A program made the position numbers and the translations under genes. Positions 17,006-25,932 of a stretch of DNA of 64,000 nucleotides are shown piece by piece. Numbering within the stretch: position 1 is the first letter of the stretch; every line of letters begins with the position of its first letter. The notes beneath the pieces are model-generated. The model saw only the letters and a list, made by a program, of their open reading frames with translations, made no database searches and was not told where the DNA came from. The stretch spans positions 4,898,001 to 4,962,000 of the forward strand of contig NZ_CP054139.1 of NCBI RefSeq assembly GCF_013283875.1. Reading direction: 5' to 3'. This stretch comes from Mucilaginibacter mali (GTDB taxonomy: Bacteria; Bacteroidota; Bacteroidia; Sphingobacteriales; Sphingobacteriaceae).

Positions 17006-17875
17006 ATGAATGGCATACATTTACCACGCTGGCTAACCGATACACTTTATGCAACCATTGGCATCCTTTTTTGCGGCTTCGCGCTAAAGGGGTTTTTAGT
17101 TCCTAATAGTTTTTTTGATGGTGGCGTAACCGGCATATCGTTGCTGCTGCACGAGCTTTATCACTTTAACATCGCCTTTGTTATTATGCTGGCCAATGTG
17201 CCGTTCATTATTATGGGCGCGTACCAACAAGGGCGCACATTTGCTATTAAAACCAGTATCGCGGTACTTGGCCTGGGTTTGTGCCTTTATTTTATCGATT
17301 ATCCGCAAATCACTTCAGACAAGTTGCTGGTATCTATCTTCGGCGGTGTATTTATGGGGATAGGTGTTGGCCTGGCCATCCGTGGCGGCTGCGCGCTGGA
17401 TGGTATCGAGGTTTTGGCGCTATACACCGGCAAGCGCGTAAGCTTTACCATCAGCGAAATTATTTTAGGCATCAATATCATCATCTTCCTGATAGCTGCT
17501 TTTGAGTTGGGCCTGCCTACCGCCTTGTATTCGATACTGACCTATTACGCCGCCTCGCGCACTATTACTTTTGTTATTGAGGGACTGGAAGAGTATACCG
17601 GTGTAACCATCATATCAGGCCAAAGCGAATTGATCAAAGAGAAATTGGTAATGGATCTTGGTCGTGGTATTACCATTTATAAAGGCGAGCGCGGTTTTTT
17701 AAAAGACAGCTTTGATGTAAGCCAACCGGTGGATATTGTATTCACTGTAGTTACCCGCTTAGAACTGCGCCGCCTGAACAATATTGTACGCCGTATTGAC
17801 CCTAAAGCATTTGTATTTACCAGTGTGATAAAAGAAGCCGCCGGCGGTGTTTTGAAGGCAAGGGCCAGGCATTGA
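17006..17875 (+). CDS. YitT family membrane protein
   Basis: A 289-aa integral membrane protein. It has five or six hydrophobic helices in the first 200 residues with the family motif SFFDGGVTGISLLLHELY and a glycine-rich GGVFMGIGVGLAIRGGCALDGIEVLAL segment, then a cytosolic C-terminal DUF2179 domain (GRGITIYKGERGFLK, VTRLELRRLNNIVRRIDP). The role of YitT proteins is unsettled. It follows the HD-domain gene closely and is followed by a double-hairpin repeat. Confidence 0.88.
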   Translation: MNGIHLPRWLTDTLYATIGILFCGFALKGFLVPNSFFDGGVTGISLLLHELYHFNIAFVIMLANVPFIIMGAYQQGRTFAIKTSIAVLGLGLCLYFIDYPQITSDKLLVSIFGGVFMGIGVGLAIRGGCALDGIEVLALYTGKRVSFTISEIILGINIIIFLIAAFELGLPTALYSILTYYAASRTITFVIEGLEEYTGVTIISGQSELIKEKLVMDLGRGITIYKGERGFLKDSFDVSQPVDIVFTVVTRLELRRLNNIVRRIDPKAFVFTSVIKEAAGGVLKARARH

Positions 17876-17900
17876 CCGCGGCCTTAGGAGCAGGGAGATA

Positions 17901-18015
17901 GCGCGATTCCCTCCCATGGGAGGGTGTAGGGAGGGGTTTCGCCTTCGAAATAATATCTTAGAAACCCCTCCCAGCCACCACACAATCTAACACACCCCTC
18001 CCCAAGGAGGGAACT
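17901..18015. repeat. CCCTCCC double-hairpin repeat, full copy 3
   Basis: Third complete 115-bp copy (GCGCGATTCCCTCCCATGGGAGGG ... GAAACCCCTCCCAGCCACCACACA ... CCCTCCCCAAGGAGGGAACT). It starts 25 bases after the YitT stop. The rest of the 306-bp gap before bshA is AT-rich. Confidence 0.7.
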
Positions 18016-18182
18016 TAAAAAACATGGGCTCCAATCGCTATCCAATTGTAAAAATCCCCTTGTCAGCTACATTTTACAAAAGCCTAACACTTTTACCATT
18101 TATTGCAGTTAAACTTGTATTGTAAAGCCGGTTAAGTTTAACAGGGCTTAATGCTGAGATCTTTTTACGATACATCCTTTCA

Positions 18183-19322
18183 ATGAAAATAGGAATTGTT
18201 TGTTACCCTACTTTTGGCGGTAGCGGCGTGGTTGCTACCGAACTGGGCAAGGCCCTGGCCGATAATGGCCACCATGTCCATTTTATCACCTACAACCAAC
18301 CGGCCCGCTTAGATTTTTTTTCGGAAAACCTTTATTACCACGAGGTTGCCGTTAGCAAATATCCGCTGTTTGATTACCCGCCCTACGAGTTGGCCCTGGC
18401 CAGCCGCATGGTTGATGTGGTGCGCCACGAGCAGCTTGATGTGTTGCACGTACATTACGCTATCCCGCATGCATCGGCGGCGTTTATGGCCAAACAAATT
18501 TTAGCTACCTACGGCATCCATATCCCCGTAATTACTACCTTGCACGGTACCGATATCACCCTGGTGGGTAACGACCGCACTTACAAGCCGGTGGTAACCT
18601 TCTCTATCAACCAAAGCGATGGCGTTACCGCCGTATCGCAGCATTTGAAAGACGATACCTACCGCTTTTTCGAAATAGACCGCGATATACAGGTGATCTA
18701 TAATTTTATCGACCTGAAGCGCTTTAGCCTGAAACCCCGCGACCACTTTAAAAAAGCCATCGCGCCCAACGGCGAGAAAATATTGGTGCATACCTCCAAC
18801 TTCCGCAGGGTTAAACGCACGCAGGATGTAGTGCGCATGTTCGCCCGGATCAGCGAGGCTATTCCATCAAAACTACTGATGGTTGGCGACGGACAGGAGC
18901 GCCCCGAATGCGAGCAGCTTTGCCGCGATTTGGGTGTAGCTGATAACGTCCGCTTTTTAGGCAAGCAGGACGCGGTAGAGGAGATCTTGTCGATATCGGA
19001 TATGTTCCTGATGCCGTCGGAGTCGGAAAGCTTTGGTTTGGCTGCTTTGGAGGCGATGGCCTGCAAGGTACCGGTGATCAGCAGTAACGTTGGCGGCCTG
19101 CCCGAACTGAATATCGATGGACAAACCGGCTTTCTGGCCGATGTTGGCGATATTGAGGGTATGGCGCAAAAGGCCATTTATATTTTAGAGGATGATACCC
19201 GCCTGGCTACTTTTAAAGAGAACGCCCTTGCCCGCGCAAAGGAGTTTGACCTGGCCCTGATACTACCACAATATGAAAACTACTATCGCAGGATAATTGA
19301 AGAGAGCAAGGCAAAGTTGTGA
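18183..19322 (+). CDS. bshA: N-acetyl-alpha-D-glucosaminyl L-malate synthase
   Basis: A 379-aa GT4 (GT-B fold) glycosyltransferase that joins UDP-GlcNAc and L-malate in the first step of bacillithiol synthesis. The family N-terminus MKIGIVCYPTFGGSGVVATELG is present, along with HVHYAIPHASAAFMAKQIL and TTLHGTDITLVGNDRTY. The C-terminal nucleotide-sugar site is SESESFGLAALEAMACKVPVI with the E-x7-E pattern. Length and motifs match BshA of Bacteroidota. bshB and bshC are not in the window, as is common. It supports use of bacillithiol as the low-molecular-weight thiol. Confidence 0.93.
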   Translation: MKIGIVCYPTFGGSGVVATELGKALADNGHHVHFITYNQPARLDFFSENLYYHEVAVSKYPLFDYPPYELALASRMVDVVRHEQLDVLHVHYAIPHASAAFMAKQILATYGIHIPVITTLHGTDITLVGNDRTYKPVVTFSINQSDGVTAVSQHLKDDTYRFFEIDRDIQVIYNFIDLKRFSLKPRDHFKKAIAPNGEKILVHTSNFRRVKRTQDVVRMFARISEAIPSKLLMVGDGQERPECEQLCRDLGVADNVRFLGKQDAVEEILSISDMFLMPSESESFGLAALEAMACKVPVISSNVGGLPELNIDGQTGFLADVGDIEGMAQKAIYILEDDTRLATFKENALARAKEFDLALILPQYENYYRRIIEESKAKL

Positions 19323-19375
19323 AATATGATCCGATTTAATTAAATTGGATCATATTTCATTACTTAAACAGAGCC

Positions 19376-19831
19376 ATGAAAAACCTCATCGTAAGCTTAC
19401 TGATCCTGGTATTCAGTGTACCCGCCTTTTGCCAAACCGACGAAGCAGGCATTAAACAAACCGTAATCTCATTTTTTGATGGTATGCGTAAGGCTGATAC
19501 CGCCATGATGCGGTCGGCCATAGCTAAGGACGTGGTTTTGCAAAGCGTAGCTAATAAAAAAGATGGCACCACCGCTTTAGTAACCGAAAGCATGACCGAT
19601 TTTATGGCCACCGTAGCTAAACCACATAAGGATGTTTATGATGAGCGCATCACCTTTAACGATATCCGCATTGATGCCGATTTGGCCATGGTTTGGGCAC
19701 CGTATAAGTTTTACGTGGGCCAGACCTTTAGTCATTGTGGTGTGGATGTTTTCCAACTGATGAAAACCGATCGAGGCTGGAAAATTATTTACATTGTAGA
19801 TACCCGCCGCAAGGATAAGTGCGTGGAGTAG
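19376..19831 (+). CDS. Secreted NTF2-like (SnoaL/DUF4440-type) protein
   Basis: A 151-aa protein with a Sec signal peptide (MKNLIVSLLILVFSVPAFCQ) followed by one NTF2-like cone fold: EAGIKQTVISFFDGMRKAD, ITFNDIRIDADLAMVWAPYKF and a C-terminal FQLMKTDRGWKIIYIVDTRRK strand pair. Proteins of this type may bind small ligands or act as simple hydrolases or isomerases; no catalytic residues stand out. It lies 53 bases after bshA on the same strand. Confidence 0.75.
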   Translation: MKNLIVSLLILVFSVPAFCQTDEAGIKQTVISFFDGMRKADTAMMRSAIAKDVVLQSVANKKDGTTALVTESMTDFMATVAKPHKDVYDERITFNDIRIDADLAMVWAPYKFYVGQTFSHCGVDVFQLMKTDRGWKIIYIVDTRRKDKCVE

Positions 19832-19836
19832 CAGGG

Positions 19837-20364
19837 TTAAAAGTTAACCCGTAAATCCAGTTGTTTAATGTTTAGCTGACCGATCGGCTGGCTTTCCTGT
19901 AGTTGGTAAATGCCATCAACAAGCAGGTAATGCAGAACCGTTTTGGTTTCCGGATTTATAATGAAGTATTCGGGGATGGCGTTACGCTGGTATAAATTTA
20001 GCTTAGTTTCCTTATCAAAGGCAATATTGCTTGAAAGTATCTCAATTACAAAATCAGGACTTCCCACTATCCCTTTTTTTACAACAATTGATTCGCGTTC
20101 GGCTTTTACAAAAAGGAAGTCTGGTTGAACCACGCTTGCCCCATTATCAAGGTAAACATCATAAGGGGCTGCAAAAACTTCTCCTAATGAGTTGTCACTA
20201 ACAAAAATATCCAGCCTGGAGGATAATTTCATTGATATACGCTGATCCTCGGTTGTAGGTGATGGCGACATATATAAGGCATTATCAATTACTTCGCATA
20301 ATGTCCCTTCAGGCAGCATTTCAAATACGTCCATCGCAGTACGGGGTATATCTGGTATATTCAT
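19837..20364 (-). CDS. Uma2 family PD-(D/E)xK nuclease-like protein
   Basis: A 175-aa Uma2 (DUF820) protein. The restriction-endonuclease-like core is visible: VVQPDFLFV with the first Asp, SPDFVIEILSSNIAFDKETK with the second Asp, Glu and Lys, and a trailing LNLYQRNAIPEYFIINPET. Uma2 proteins are abundant in cyanobacteria and Bacteroidota, often solitary; the function is not settled. It is somewhat AT-richer than its neighbours. It converges with the NTF2-like gene and precedes the LytTR gene without obvious linkage. Confidence 0.82.
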   Translation of the reverse strand: MNIPDIPRTAMDVFEMLPEGTLCEVIDNALYMSPSPTTEDQRISMKLSSRLDIFVSDNSLGEVFAAPYDVYLDNGASVVQPDFLFVKAERESIVVKKGIVGSPDFVIEILSSNIAFDKETKLNLYQRNAIPEYFIINPETKTVLHYLLVDGIYQLQESQPIGQLNIKQLDLRVNF

Positions 20365-20393
20365 GATGATCTAATATACGGATTGATAATTAA

Positions 20394-21113
20394 TTACCCC
20401 TTATCCACCAACCTATAAAACCCCTCCCGGTAACTATCGCCCACTGGTATTACCTCAGCACCGATACTAATACGCCCCCGCTCAATAGAACTGATATGCC
20501 GCAACGCTACAATGAACGACTTATGTACCCGGGCAAACTCTTTTGCGGGCAGTTGCTCTTCTATCTTCTTCAGCGTTTGTAGGCTTAGTACTTTCCCACT
20601 ACCAGTGCTGATGGCGATGTAGTTCTGCAACCCTTCGATGAACAGGATCTCCTTCAGGTCGATCTTTTGTATACGGTGCTCGGTTTTTACAAACAGGTAT
20701 TCGGGGGACTGGTCTGTTGGTTTTATATCCGTGGCTATTGCTTGCAGCCCGGGTGAAATAGCCTGTAGGGCCTTTTCGGCGGCGCGATAGAACCGCTCGA
20801 ACGAGATGGGTTTTAACAGGTAATCTACCACATCGTGCTCATAGCCATCCAGTGCATATTCGGCGTAGGCGGTGGTAAGGATGATCTTGCATTGCCTGCC
20901 CGCTATTTTGATGAATTGCAGGCCGGTCAACTCCGGCATTTGGATATCAAGAAAAACCAGGTCGATGTTTTGCCCGCGCACTATTTGCAAGCCCTCGATG
21001 GGGTTAGTAGTAGTGCTTACCAATTGCAGAAAGGGAATCTTGCCCGCATAATTGGCCAGGATATCAATCGCCAGGGGCTTGTCGTCAATAATGAGGCAAC
21101 GCAGGGGCTTCAT
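20394..21113 (-). CDS. LytTR-family response regulator
   Basis: A 239-aa response regulator. The receiver domain has the acidic pair IIDD at 9-11, phosphoacceptor Asp56 in LVFLDIQMPELTG and a conserved Lys in LLKPISFERFYRA. A linker joins it to a C-terminal LytTR DNA-binding domain (ILFIEGLQNYIAISTGSGKVL, FARVHKSFIVALRHI). It should bind direct-repeat sites near its target promoters. Its start overlaps the kinase stop by four bases (ATGA), so the two are translationally coupled. Confidence 0.9.
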   Translation of the reverse strand: MKPLRCLIIDDKPLAIDILANYAGKIPFLQLVSTTTNPIEGLQIVRGQNIDLVFLDIQMPELTGLQFIKIAGRQCKIILTTAYAEYALDGYEHDVVDYLLKPISFERFYRAAEKALQAISPGLQAIATDIKPTDQSPEYLFVKTEHRIQKIDLKEILFIEGLQNYIAISTGSGKVLSLQTLKKIEEQLPAKEFARVHKSFIVALRHISSIERGRISIGAEVIPVGDSYREGFYRLVDKG

Positions 21114-22168
21114 GTTAGCTGTAATTCTAAATTAACGGTATAAAATTCGGCATCTTCGTTTATCGCTAAATTATGCTTGCCGGGATACATCAGCAATAAG
21201 CGGCGACGGACATTATTAAGGCCAATTCCGCCGGTTTTATCCTTTTGGTCGTTATTCTTTTTATTACTGATGGTAAATTGCAACCTGTCGTTAGTGGCCT
21301 GCAGATGCATCTTCACCGGGTTGGCTGCATCGGTTAATACACCATGCTTAAACGCGTTTTCAACAAAGGCGATGAACAGCAGGGTGGCTATCTTTTGATT
21401 GCCAACGTACCCTTCAACCGTAAAATCAATATAAGCATTCCCTTTGGCGCTGATGCGTTGCAGTTCGATCACATTTTCAAGATACTTAATTTCACTTTGC
21501 AGCAGCATAAAATCGTCCTTACCCTCGCGCAGCATGTAACGTAATATTTCCGATAGCTTCAGCAAAGCCACCGGCGCCTGGTCCGACCGCTGGTAGGTGA
21601 GCGAATAAATATCGTTAATACTGTTAAACAAAAAATGCGGATTGATCTGCGAACGCAGGAAAGTCAGTTCAGCCGCGGCTTGCTCCTTTTGTAGTTCCTG
21701 TTCCAGTTGTTTGGTGCGGTACCAGTTTTCGGCAAAAAAATAGATAATGCCGTAGATAAAATACGCCGGGAAATAGTAGTAAAATATGTTACTGATGTAG
21801 TATTCGGCGGTTACCGGCCGGCCCCGGTAGTTATCAAAACCCAATACCGGTTTAAAGAACCAAAACTCAACAATGTAGCGCCAGCAGATTAGCGCCAATA
21901 GTATCAGTACAATGTATAGTACCGCTTTAAAATAGTTGCGCTTAACAAATAGTTGGGGCGCCACAAACAGGTAATTGCTGTAGAAGCACAGCGCGGTGAT
22001 GCTGCAAAAGCCCACCTCGCACAAAAGATATTTAATAAACAGGCCAAAGCTATGAGGCAGATCTTTAAACGAATGGAAGGCATTGTGCTGAAAGATGGGC
22101 ACAGTATGGTTAAGGATGAGCAATATCCACACTGCCACATGTATCCATATGATATACTTTCGCTTCAT
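21110..22168 (-). CDS. LytS/YehU-type sensor histidine kinase
   Basis: A 352-aa kinase with four membrane helices in the first ~145 residues, then the His_kinase domain of the LytS type: FLRSQINPHFLFNSINDIYSL holds the phosphorylated histidine, and the ATPase domain has LLFIAFVENAFKHGV and GIGLNNVRRRLLLMYP. It pairs with the downstream LytTR regulator. No periplasmic sensor domain is present, so the signal is probably membrane-related. A TATATTTA box 20 bases upstream of the start may be the -7 element. Confidence 0.9.
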   Translation of the reverse strand: MKRKYIIWIHVAVWILLILNHTVPIFQHNAFHSFKDLPHSFGLFIKYLLCEVGFCSITALCFYSNYLFVAPQLFVKRNYFKAVLYIVLILLALICWRYIVEFWFFKPVLGFDNYRGRPVTAEYYISNIFYYYFPAYFIYGIIYFFAENWYRTKQLEQELQKEQAAAELTFLRSQINPHFLFNSINDIYSLTYQRSDQAPVALLKLSEILRYMLREGKDDFMLLQSEIKYLENVIELQRISAKGNAYIDFTVEGYVGNQKIATLLFIAFVENAFKHGVLTDAANPVKMHLQATNDRLQFTISNKKNNDQKDKTGGIGLNNVRRRLLLMYPGKHNLAINEDAEFYTVNLELQLT

Positions 22169-22359
22169 TGTTTAAATATAGTGCAGCTTTTTCTTTCGAT
22201 GGTTACAAATACATCAACAGGCAAATTTTAATGACGAACGGGCAAATACCCACATAACCGGCAATCCGGGTTTTCATCAATAAATATCGGGGGTTGGTCA
22301 ATCGCGCTTGGTGTTAACCGGCAGGACGCGCAGTTTAGCATCATCAAAAAATTATCCCA

Positions 22360-23415
22360 ATGAAAAAACTACTATTGATCTGCCTAACAGCCCTGCTGCC
22401 CCTAAGCGGCATTTGCCAGGATAAACTGAAAATAACCGTACACCCCGGTGTAGAATTGTTTACCATTATCCAGATACTGGCCGATAAATATCCGCAACCC
22501 AACCCATCGGCTTATACTAAGGAAGCCATAGCCTATTTCGGGAAGTATAAAGACCACCCGGCCGTGAAGAAGGTAGCATCGTTTGATAAAACCTATACCG
22601 ACCTGGTTGAGCTGGGTTGGTGCATGAGCGATTTCCCCAACATTAAAATATACGAACCTGCCGACCTAAGCTGGTATAAATACTACGGCAAGGAAAACAC
22701 GCTGGAATACATCAGGCTGTGCCACGATTTTTTTAACGACACTCATTTTTGGGATTTTTTTCAGCAGCATCAACAGCGCTACAATAAATGGGGCGACGAC
22801 CTGAAAGCCAAGGTAGATTCGGATAAGTTGGTGGATAAGCTGGAAGATTTTTACAAATATCATTCGGATGTGAAATGGTATGTATGTATCGACCCGCTGA
22901 ACAGTTGGGGTTCGCATGCTATTATGACTAAAACGATCAACCCGCAATTTGCCGATTGGGTGGTTTACAATACCGGCTTTTTCAAGCGTGATGGATCAAA
23001 AGATGTTGATCCTGTATTTGAGTTTAAGGGCTTCGAGAACCTGGTATGGCACGAAGGCAGCCACATTTACCTGAATGGCCTCTTCGCTAAGTACAAAAAC
23101 GAGATAGATGCTTTAAGCTACCTGTTTAACAAGGAAGACGAGGGTATGCAGCGCAACAATATCAGCAACTGGACCTATTGTTTGAACGAGAACATGGTGC
23201 GTTCCATAGTCGGCGCACTATACAAAAAGTATCGCACCGACCGCCAGTTTAAGCGCCAGGTAGCCCGCGAAACCGCCAGCGATTTTATTTACGTAGCCGA
23301 CCTGGAGCCGTTCATCTACGATAAGTACCTCAACTCGCACAAGTACAAATCGTTTGATGAATTTTTCCCGGAGATCTTAAAATTCCTGAAGAAAACCTAT
23401 CCTGCAAAAGATTAG
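22360..23415 (+). CDS. DUF4932 family secreted protein with HExxH motif
   Basis: A 351-aa protein with a Sec signal peptide (MKKLLLICLTALLPLSGICQ). It opens with KITVHPGVELFTIIQILAD, typical of DUF4932. At about residues 230-236 it carries WHEGSHIYLNGL, an HExxH zinc site, and a downstream acidic helix may supply a further ligand. A metallopeptidase role is likely but untested. It stands alone, convergent with the NUDIX gene (stops about two bases apart). Confidence 0.72.
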   Translation: MKKLLLICLTALLPLSGICQDKLKITVHPGVELFTIIQILADKYPQPNPSAYTKEAIAYFGKYKDHPAVKKVASFDKTYTDLVELGWCMSDFPNIKIYEPADLSWYKYYGKENTLEYIRLCHDFFNDTHFWDFFQQHQQRYNKWGDDLKAKVDSDKLVDKLEDFYKYHSDVKWYVCIDPLNSWGSHAIMTKTINPQFADWVVYNTGFFKRDGSKDVDPVFEFKGFENLVWHEGSHIYLNGLFAKYKNEIDALSYLFNKEDEGMQRNNISNWTYCLNENMVRSIVGALYKKYRTDRQFKRQVARETASDFIYVADLEPFIYDKYLNSHKYKSFDEFFPEILKFLKKTYPAKD

Positions 23416-23417
23416 GC

Positions 23418-23966
23418 TTACAACTGGCCCAGTTTTCCTAAAGCGTAAAATAGCCCGGCGCAATGCAATGCCTGGGCTATTTTATTTTCGGTCAGCAATT
23501 GCCTTACTTCGGCAATGGTATATTCTTCTACCACAATTTCCTCGTGCTCGTCCAGGCTTTGGCCTTGTACTTTTTTGCCGCCTTTAGCCAGGTAGCAATA
23601 GGTTTGGTTACTGGCAGTTGACGGATTAGCGTATATGGTAGCTATCAGCTCTATATCATCAAATTGGTAGCCGGTTTCTTCCAGTAGTTCGCGGCGCATG
23701 GCGTGGGCGGGTTCCTCGTCGCTGTCTATCACACCACCGGGTATCTCTAAGGATACAATCCCGGCCGCGTGGCGATATTGGCGCACCATTAGTACCTTTC
23801 CCTCTTCGGTTATTGCCACGGCGTTTACCCAGTTAGGATATTCCAGCACATAATATTTGTCAACAATCCGGCCATCAGGCATTTCGCATTTATCGTAACG
23901 TAGCGTAGCCCAGGGACCTTTGTGTACATATTCAGAATGGAGGGTTTTCCATTTTAAGTCGCTCAT
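23418..23966 (-). CDS. NUDIX hydrolase (ADP-ribose pyrophosphatase-like)
   Basis: A 182-aa NUDIX protein. The box is complete at residues 77-99 (GGVIDSDEEPAHAMRRELLEETGYQ: G-x5-E-x7-RELLEE-x-G). The flanking arrangement (YVLEYPNWVNAVAIT, VRQYRHAAGIVSLEIPGG) is that of the ADP-sugar pyrophosphatase branch. It would split ADP-ribose or a related nucleoside diphosphate sugar. Five bases separate its start from the stop of the membrane protein upstream, so the two are cotranscribed. Confidence 0.87.
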   Translation of the reverse strand: MSDLKWKTLHSEYVHKGPWATLRYDKCEMPDGRIVDKYYVLEYPNWVNAVAITEEGKVLMVRQYRHAAGIVSLEIPGGVIDSDEEPAHAMRRELLEETGYQFDDIELIATIYANPSTASNQTYCYLAKGGKKVQGQSLDEHEEIVVEEYTIAEVRQLLTENKIAQALHCAGLFYALGKLGQL

Positions 23967-23971
23967 ATAAG

Positions 23972-24529
23972 TTATTCGTGTTGTATTTGTGAATTAATTA
24001 AAACAGCTGTAAATATCATCTGCCATAATGGGAAAATAGCTAAAATGCCCCAAAAAGCCAAATTAGCTAATGACAGTTCTGATGATCCGATCTTGTGCGG
24101 GTAAGTATCATAAATATAGCAGCATATTGCCGGGGTAACAGCAGTAAGTATGCCTGAAAAGATGCAGTTCATATACATTTTTAATACATGCACTCGTTTT
24201 CGCATCATTAGGTGATAAAAAACAGACAAGAGGCCAGCACCCATAGCGCTGAAAACGATTATTTTTAACGGGGTAATATCGATCCCAGTAGCTATAACTC
24301 CTAAAAAACAAAGGATGTAGACAATTGCAGAAACCATTACAAACAATCCCGGATTCTCTGGGATTGAAAGCTGTTTCCCTACTGCAATGCCGTAAACAAT
24401 ACCTGGCGCAAACAATAAATAGTACGCCATTAATCCACCTGCATCTATTACTCGTAGTATTAAGCAAATTACTATTACTGATATCCCTGAAAAAAAAGAA
24501 TTTCTAATAGCTTTTTGTTTAATACTCAT
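23972..24529 (-). CDS. Hypothetical multi-pass membrane protein
   Basis: A 185-aa protein with five or six hydrophobic helices (e.g. SGISVIVICLILRVI, GLFVMVSAIVYILCFLGVI, IIVFSAMGAGLLSVFY) and a positively charged MMRKRVHVLK loop. I do not recognise a family. Base composition is clearly AT-richer than that of the neighbours, which may reflect horizontal acquisition or simply the membrane-protein codon load. It is cotranscribed with the NUDIX gene. Confidence 0.6.
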   Translation of the reverse strand: MSIKQKAIRNSFFSGISVIVICLILRVIDAGGLMAYYLLFAPGIVYGIAVGKQLSIPENPGLFVMVSAIVYILCFLGVIATGIDITPLKIIVFSAMGAGLLSVFYHLMMRKRVHVLKMYMNCIFSGILTAVTPAICCYIYDTYPHKIGSSELSLANLAFWGILAIFPLWQMIFTAVLINSQIQHE

Positions 24530-24554
24530 TTGTCGTCATGTTGTATTATGACAA

Positions 24555-25361
24555 TTACCAACTACCGCTCGAGCCCCCCCCCCCGAAGCTGCCGCCGCCA
24601 AAACTACCGCCACTGCCGCCGCTCCAGCCACCACCGCTATCGCCACCGCCAGAGAATCCGCCCCAACCGCCGCCACGACTGCCGCCGCCTAAGGCCTGCC
24701 CGGCCAGGAACCACCAGAATGGGCTGGCGCTGCCACGGCGACCGATGATCTGCCCGCCGCCGCCACCACCACGCCTGCGGAAGATGGCAATGATAATTAC
24801 AATAACTATAATGATGATAAAGCCTATTGGCCCGCCGTTATCGCCCTTGCCCCGGCTTTGGCGCTTGCTGGCTTCGGGCTTGTATTCGCCTTTGGTGTAT
24901 TTAATAATATCGTCAACAGCAGCGTCAAGTCCTCCATAATAATCACCTGCTTTAAAGCGGGGTTTCATATCGTGCTGAATAATGCTTTGGGTAATCGCAT
25001 CGGGCAGGGCACCTTCTACGCCATAACCGGTTTGGATAGACATTTTACGGTCGGCCATGGCTACCAATATCAATACCCCGGTGTTTTTATCTTTATTACC
25101 GATACCCCATTTACGGCCTAACAAAGCGCCATACTGGTTAATATCATAGCCGCCGGTCGACTTCATGATCACCGCTGCTATTTTAATAGCCGAAGTATCG
25201 TTATGCGTAAACAGCTTTTGCTCCAATTGTTGCTGCTGTTCAGCAGAAAGGGTATTGGTATAATCGGTTACAAGTGTTTTAGATTTTTCAGGAAATTCCT
25301 GTGCAAAGGCCAGGCTTGTGCAAAGCACCATTACCCAGCAAAATATCAGTTTCTTTAACAT
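24555..25361 (-). CDS. TPM-domain protein, YgcG type
   Basis: A 268-aa membrane-anchored protein: signal peptide (1-20), a TPM domain at about 30-160 (VTDYTNTLSAEQQQQLEQKL, GVLILVAMADRKMSIQTGYGVEGALPD), one transmembrane helix (PIGFIIIIVIVIIIAIF), and a tail made almost only of Gly, Ser and Trp. TPM-domain proteins have been linked to phosphatase activity and to membrane or photosystem repair in plants; the bacterial role is open. The coding strand has an 11-base G run near the end (24574-24584). Third gene of the lemA-TPM-TPM unit. Confidence 0.85.
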   Translation of the reverse strand: MLKKLIFCWVMVLCTSLAFAQEFPEKSKTLVTDYTNTLSAEQQQQLEQKLFTHNDTSAIKIAAVIMKSTGGYDINQYGALLGRKWGIGNKDKNTGVLILVAMADRKMSIQTGYGVEGALPDAITQSIIQHDMKPRFKAGDYYGGLDAAVDDIIKYTKGEYKPEASKRQSRGKGDNGGPIGFIIIIVIVIIIAIFRRRGGGGGGQIIGRRGSASPFWWFLAGQALGGGSRGGGWGGFSGGGDSGGGWSGGSGGSFGGGSFGGGGSSGSW

Positions 25362-25369
25362 GGCAGGGG

Positions 25370-25807
25370 TTAATTTTCGCTATCCATAAAAGCAATATCA
25401 TCGGGCAGTTCGTTGGTATCGCCGGCCAGGTGCGGAAAATATTTTTTTAGCTGTTGCCCGGCCATCGTAACGCCAAGGGCAATACCCTCTACCAATTTAC
25501 CGTATTTAAACTGCTCCAGCATGGCATCTTTAGTAGTATCCCAAAAATCGGCAGAAACTACTTTATTGATACCGGCATCACCAATAATGGCAAACTTCCG
25601 GTCGACGGTAGCCAGGTAGATCAGTACGCCGTTACGCAGGCGCGTTTTATCCATATCCAATTTGTGGAAGTAGTTGGCAGCACGGTCAAGCACTTCTTCG
25701 TTGCAGTTTTTTTCAATACAAACCCTTATCTCGCCCGAAGTATTTTTCTCGGCGTCTTCCACCGCGCGGCGTATCAGGGTTTGTTCTTCTTCGGTAAATA
25801 CAGCCAT
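25370..25807 (-). CDS. TPM-domain protein, soluble
   Basis: A 145-aa protein consisting of one TPM domain without signal peptide or membrane helix: EKNTSGEIRVCIEKNC, RLRNGVLIYLATVDRKFAIIGDAGINKVV, and a C-terminal helix pair. It lies eight bases upstream of the YgcG-type gene. This soluble plus membrane TPM pair behind lemA is a recurrent Bacteroidota arrangement, which suggests the three products act together at the inner membrane. Confidence 0.85.
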   Translation of the reverse strand: MAVFTEEEQTLIRRAVEDAEKNTSGEIRVCIEKNCNEEVLDRAANYFHKLDMDKTRLRNGVLIYLATVDRKFAIIGDAGINKVVSADFWDTTKDAMLEQFKYGKLVEGIALGVTMAGQQLKKYFPHLAGDTNELPDDIAFMDSEN

Positions 25808-25840
25808 TTTTTATCAGGATATAGCAGATATATTGAAAAA

Positions 25841-25918
25841 ATGACCTCACCGGCCCTGGAGGACCACACCGATATCGCTCTCAAAAAATCAGTGTGATCG
25901 CAACCCGGCCGGTGAGAT
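25841..25918 (-). other. Long hairpin between lemA and the first TPM gene
   Basis: On the minus strand CTCACCGGCC pairs with GGCCGGTGAG, and inside it GATCACACTGA pairs with TCGGTGTGGTC, around a loop containing six T residues. The outer arm is followed by TTTTTT. It could be a partial terminator or attenuator that lowers expression of the TPM genes relative to lemA, or a processed structured RNA. Confidence 0.45.
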
Positions 25919-25932
25919 CTTGAAGTATTGTT

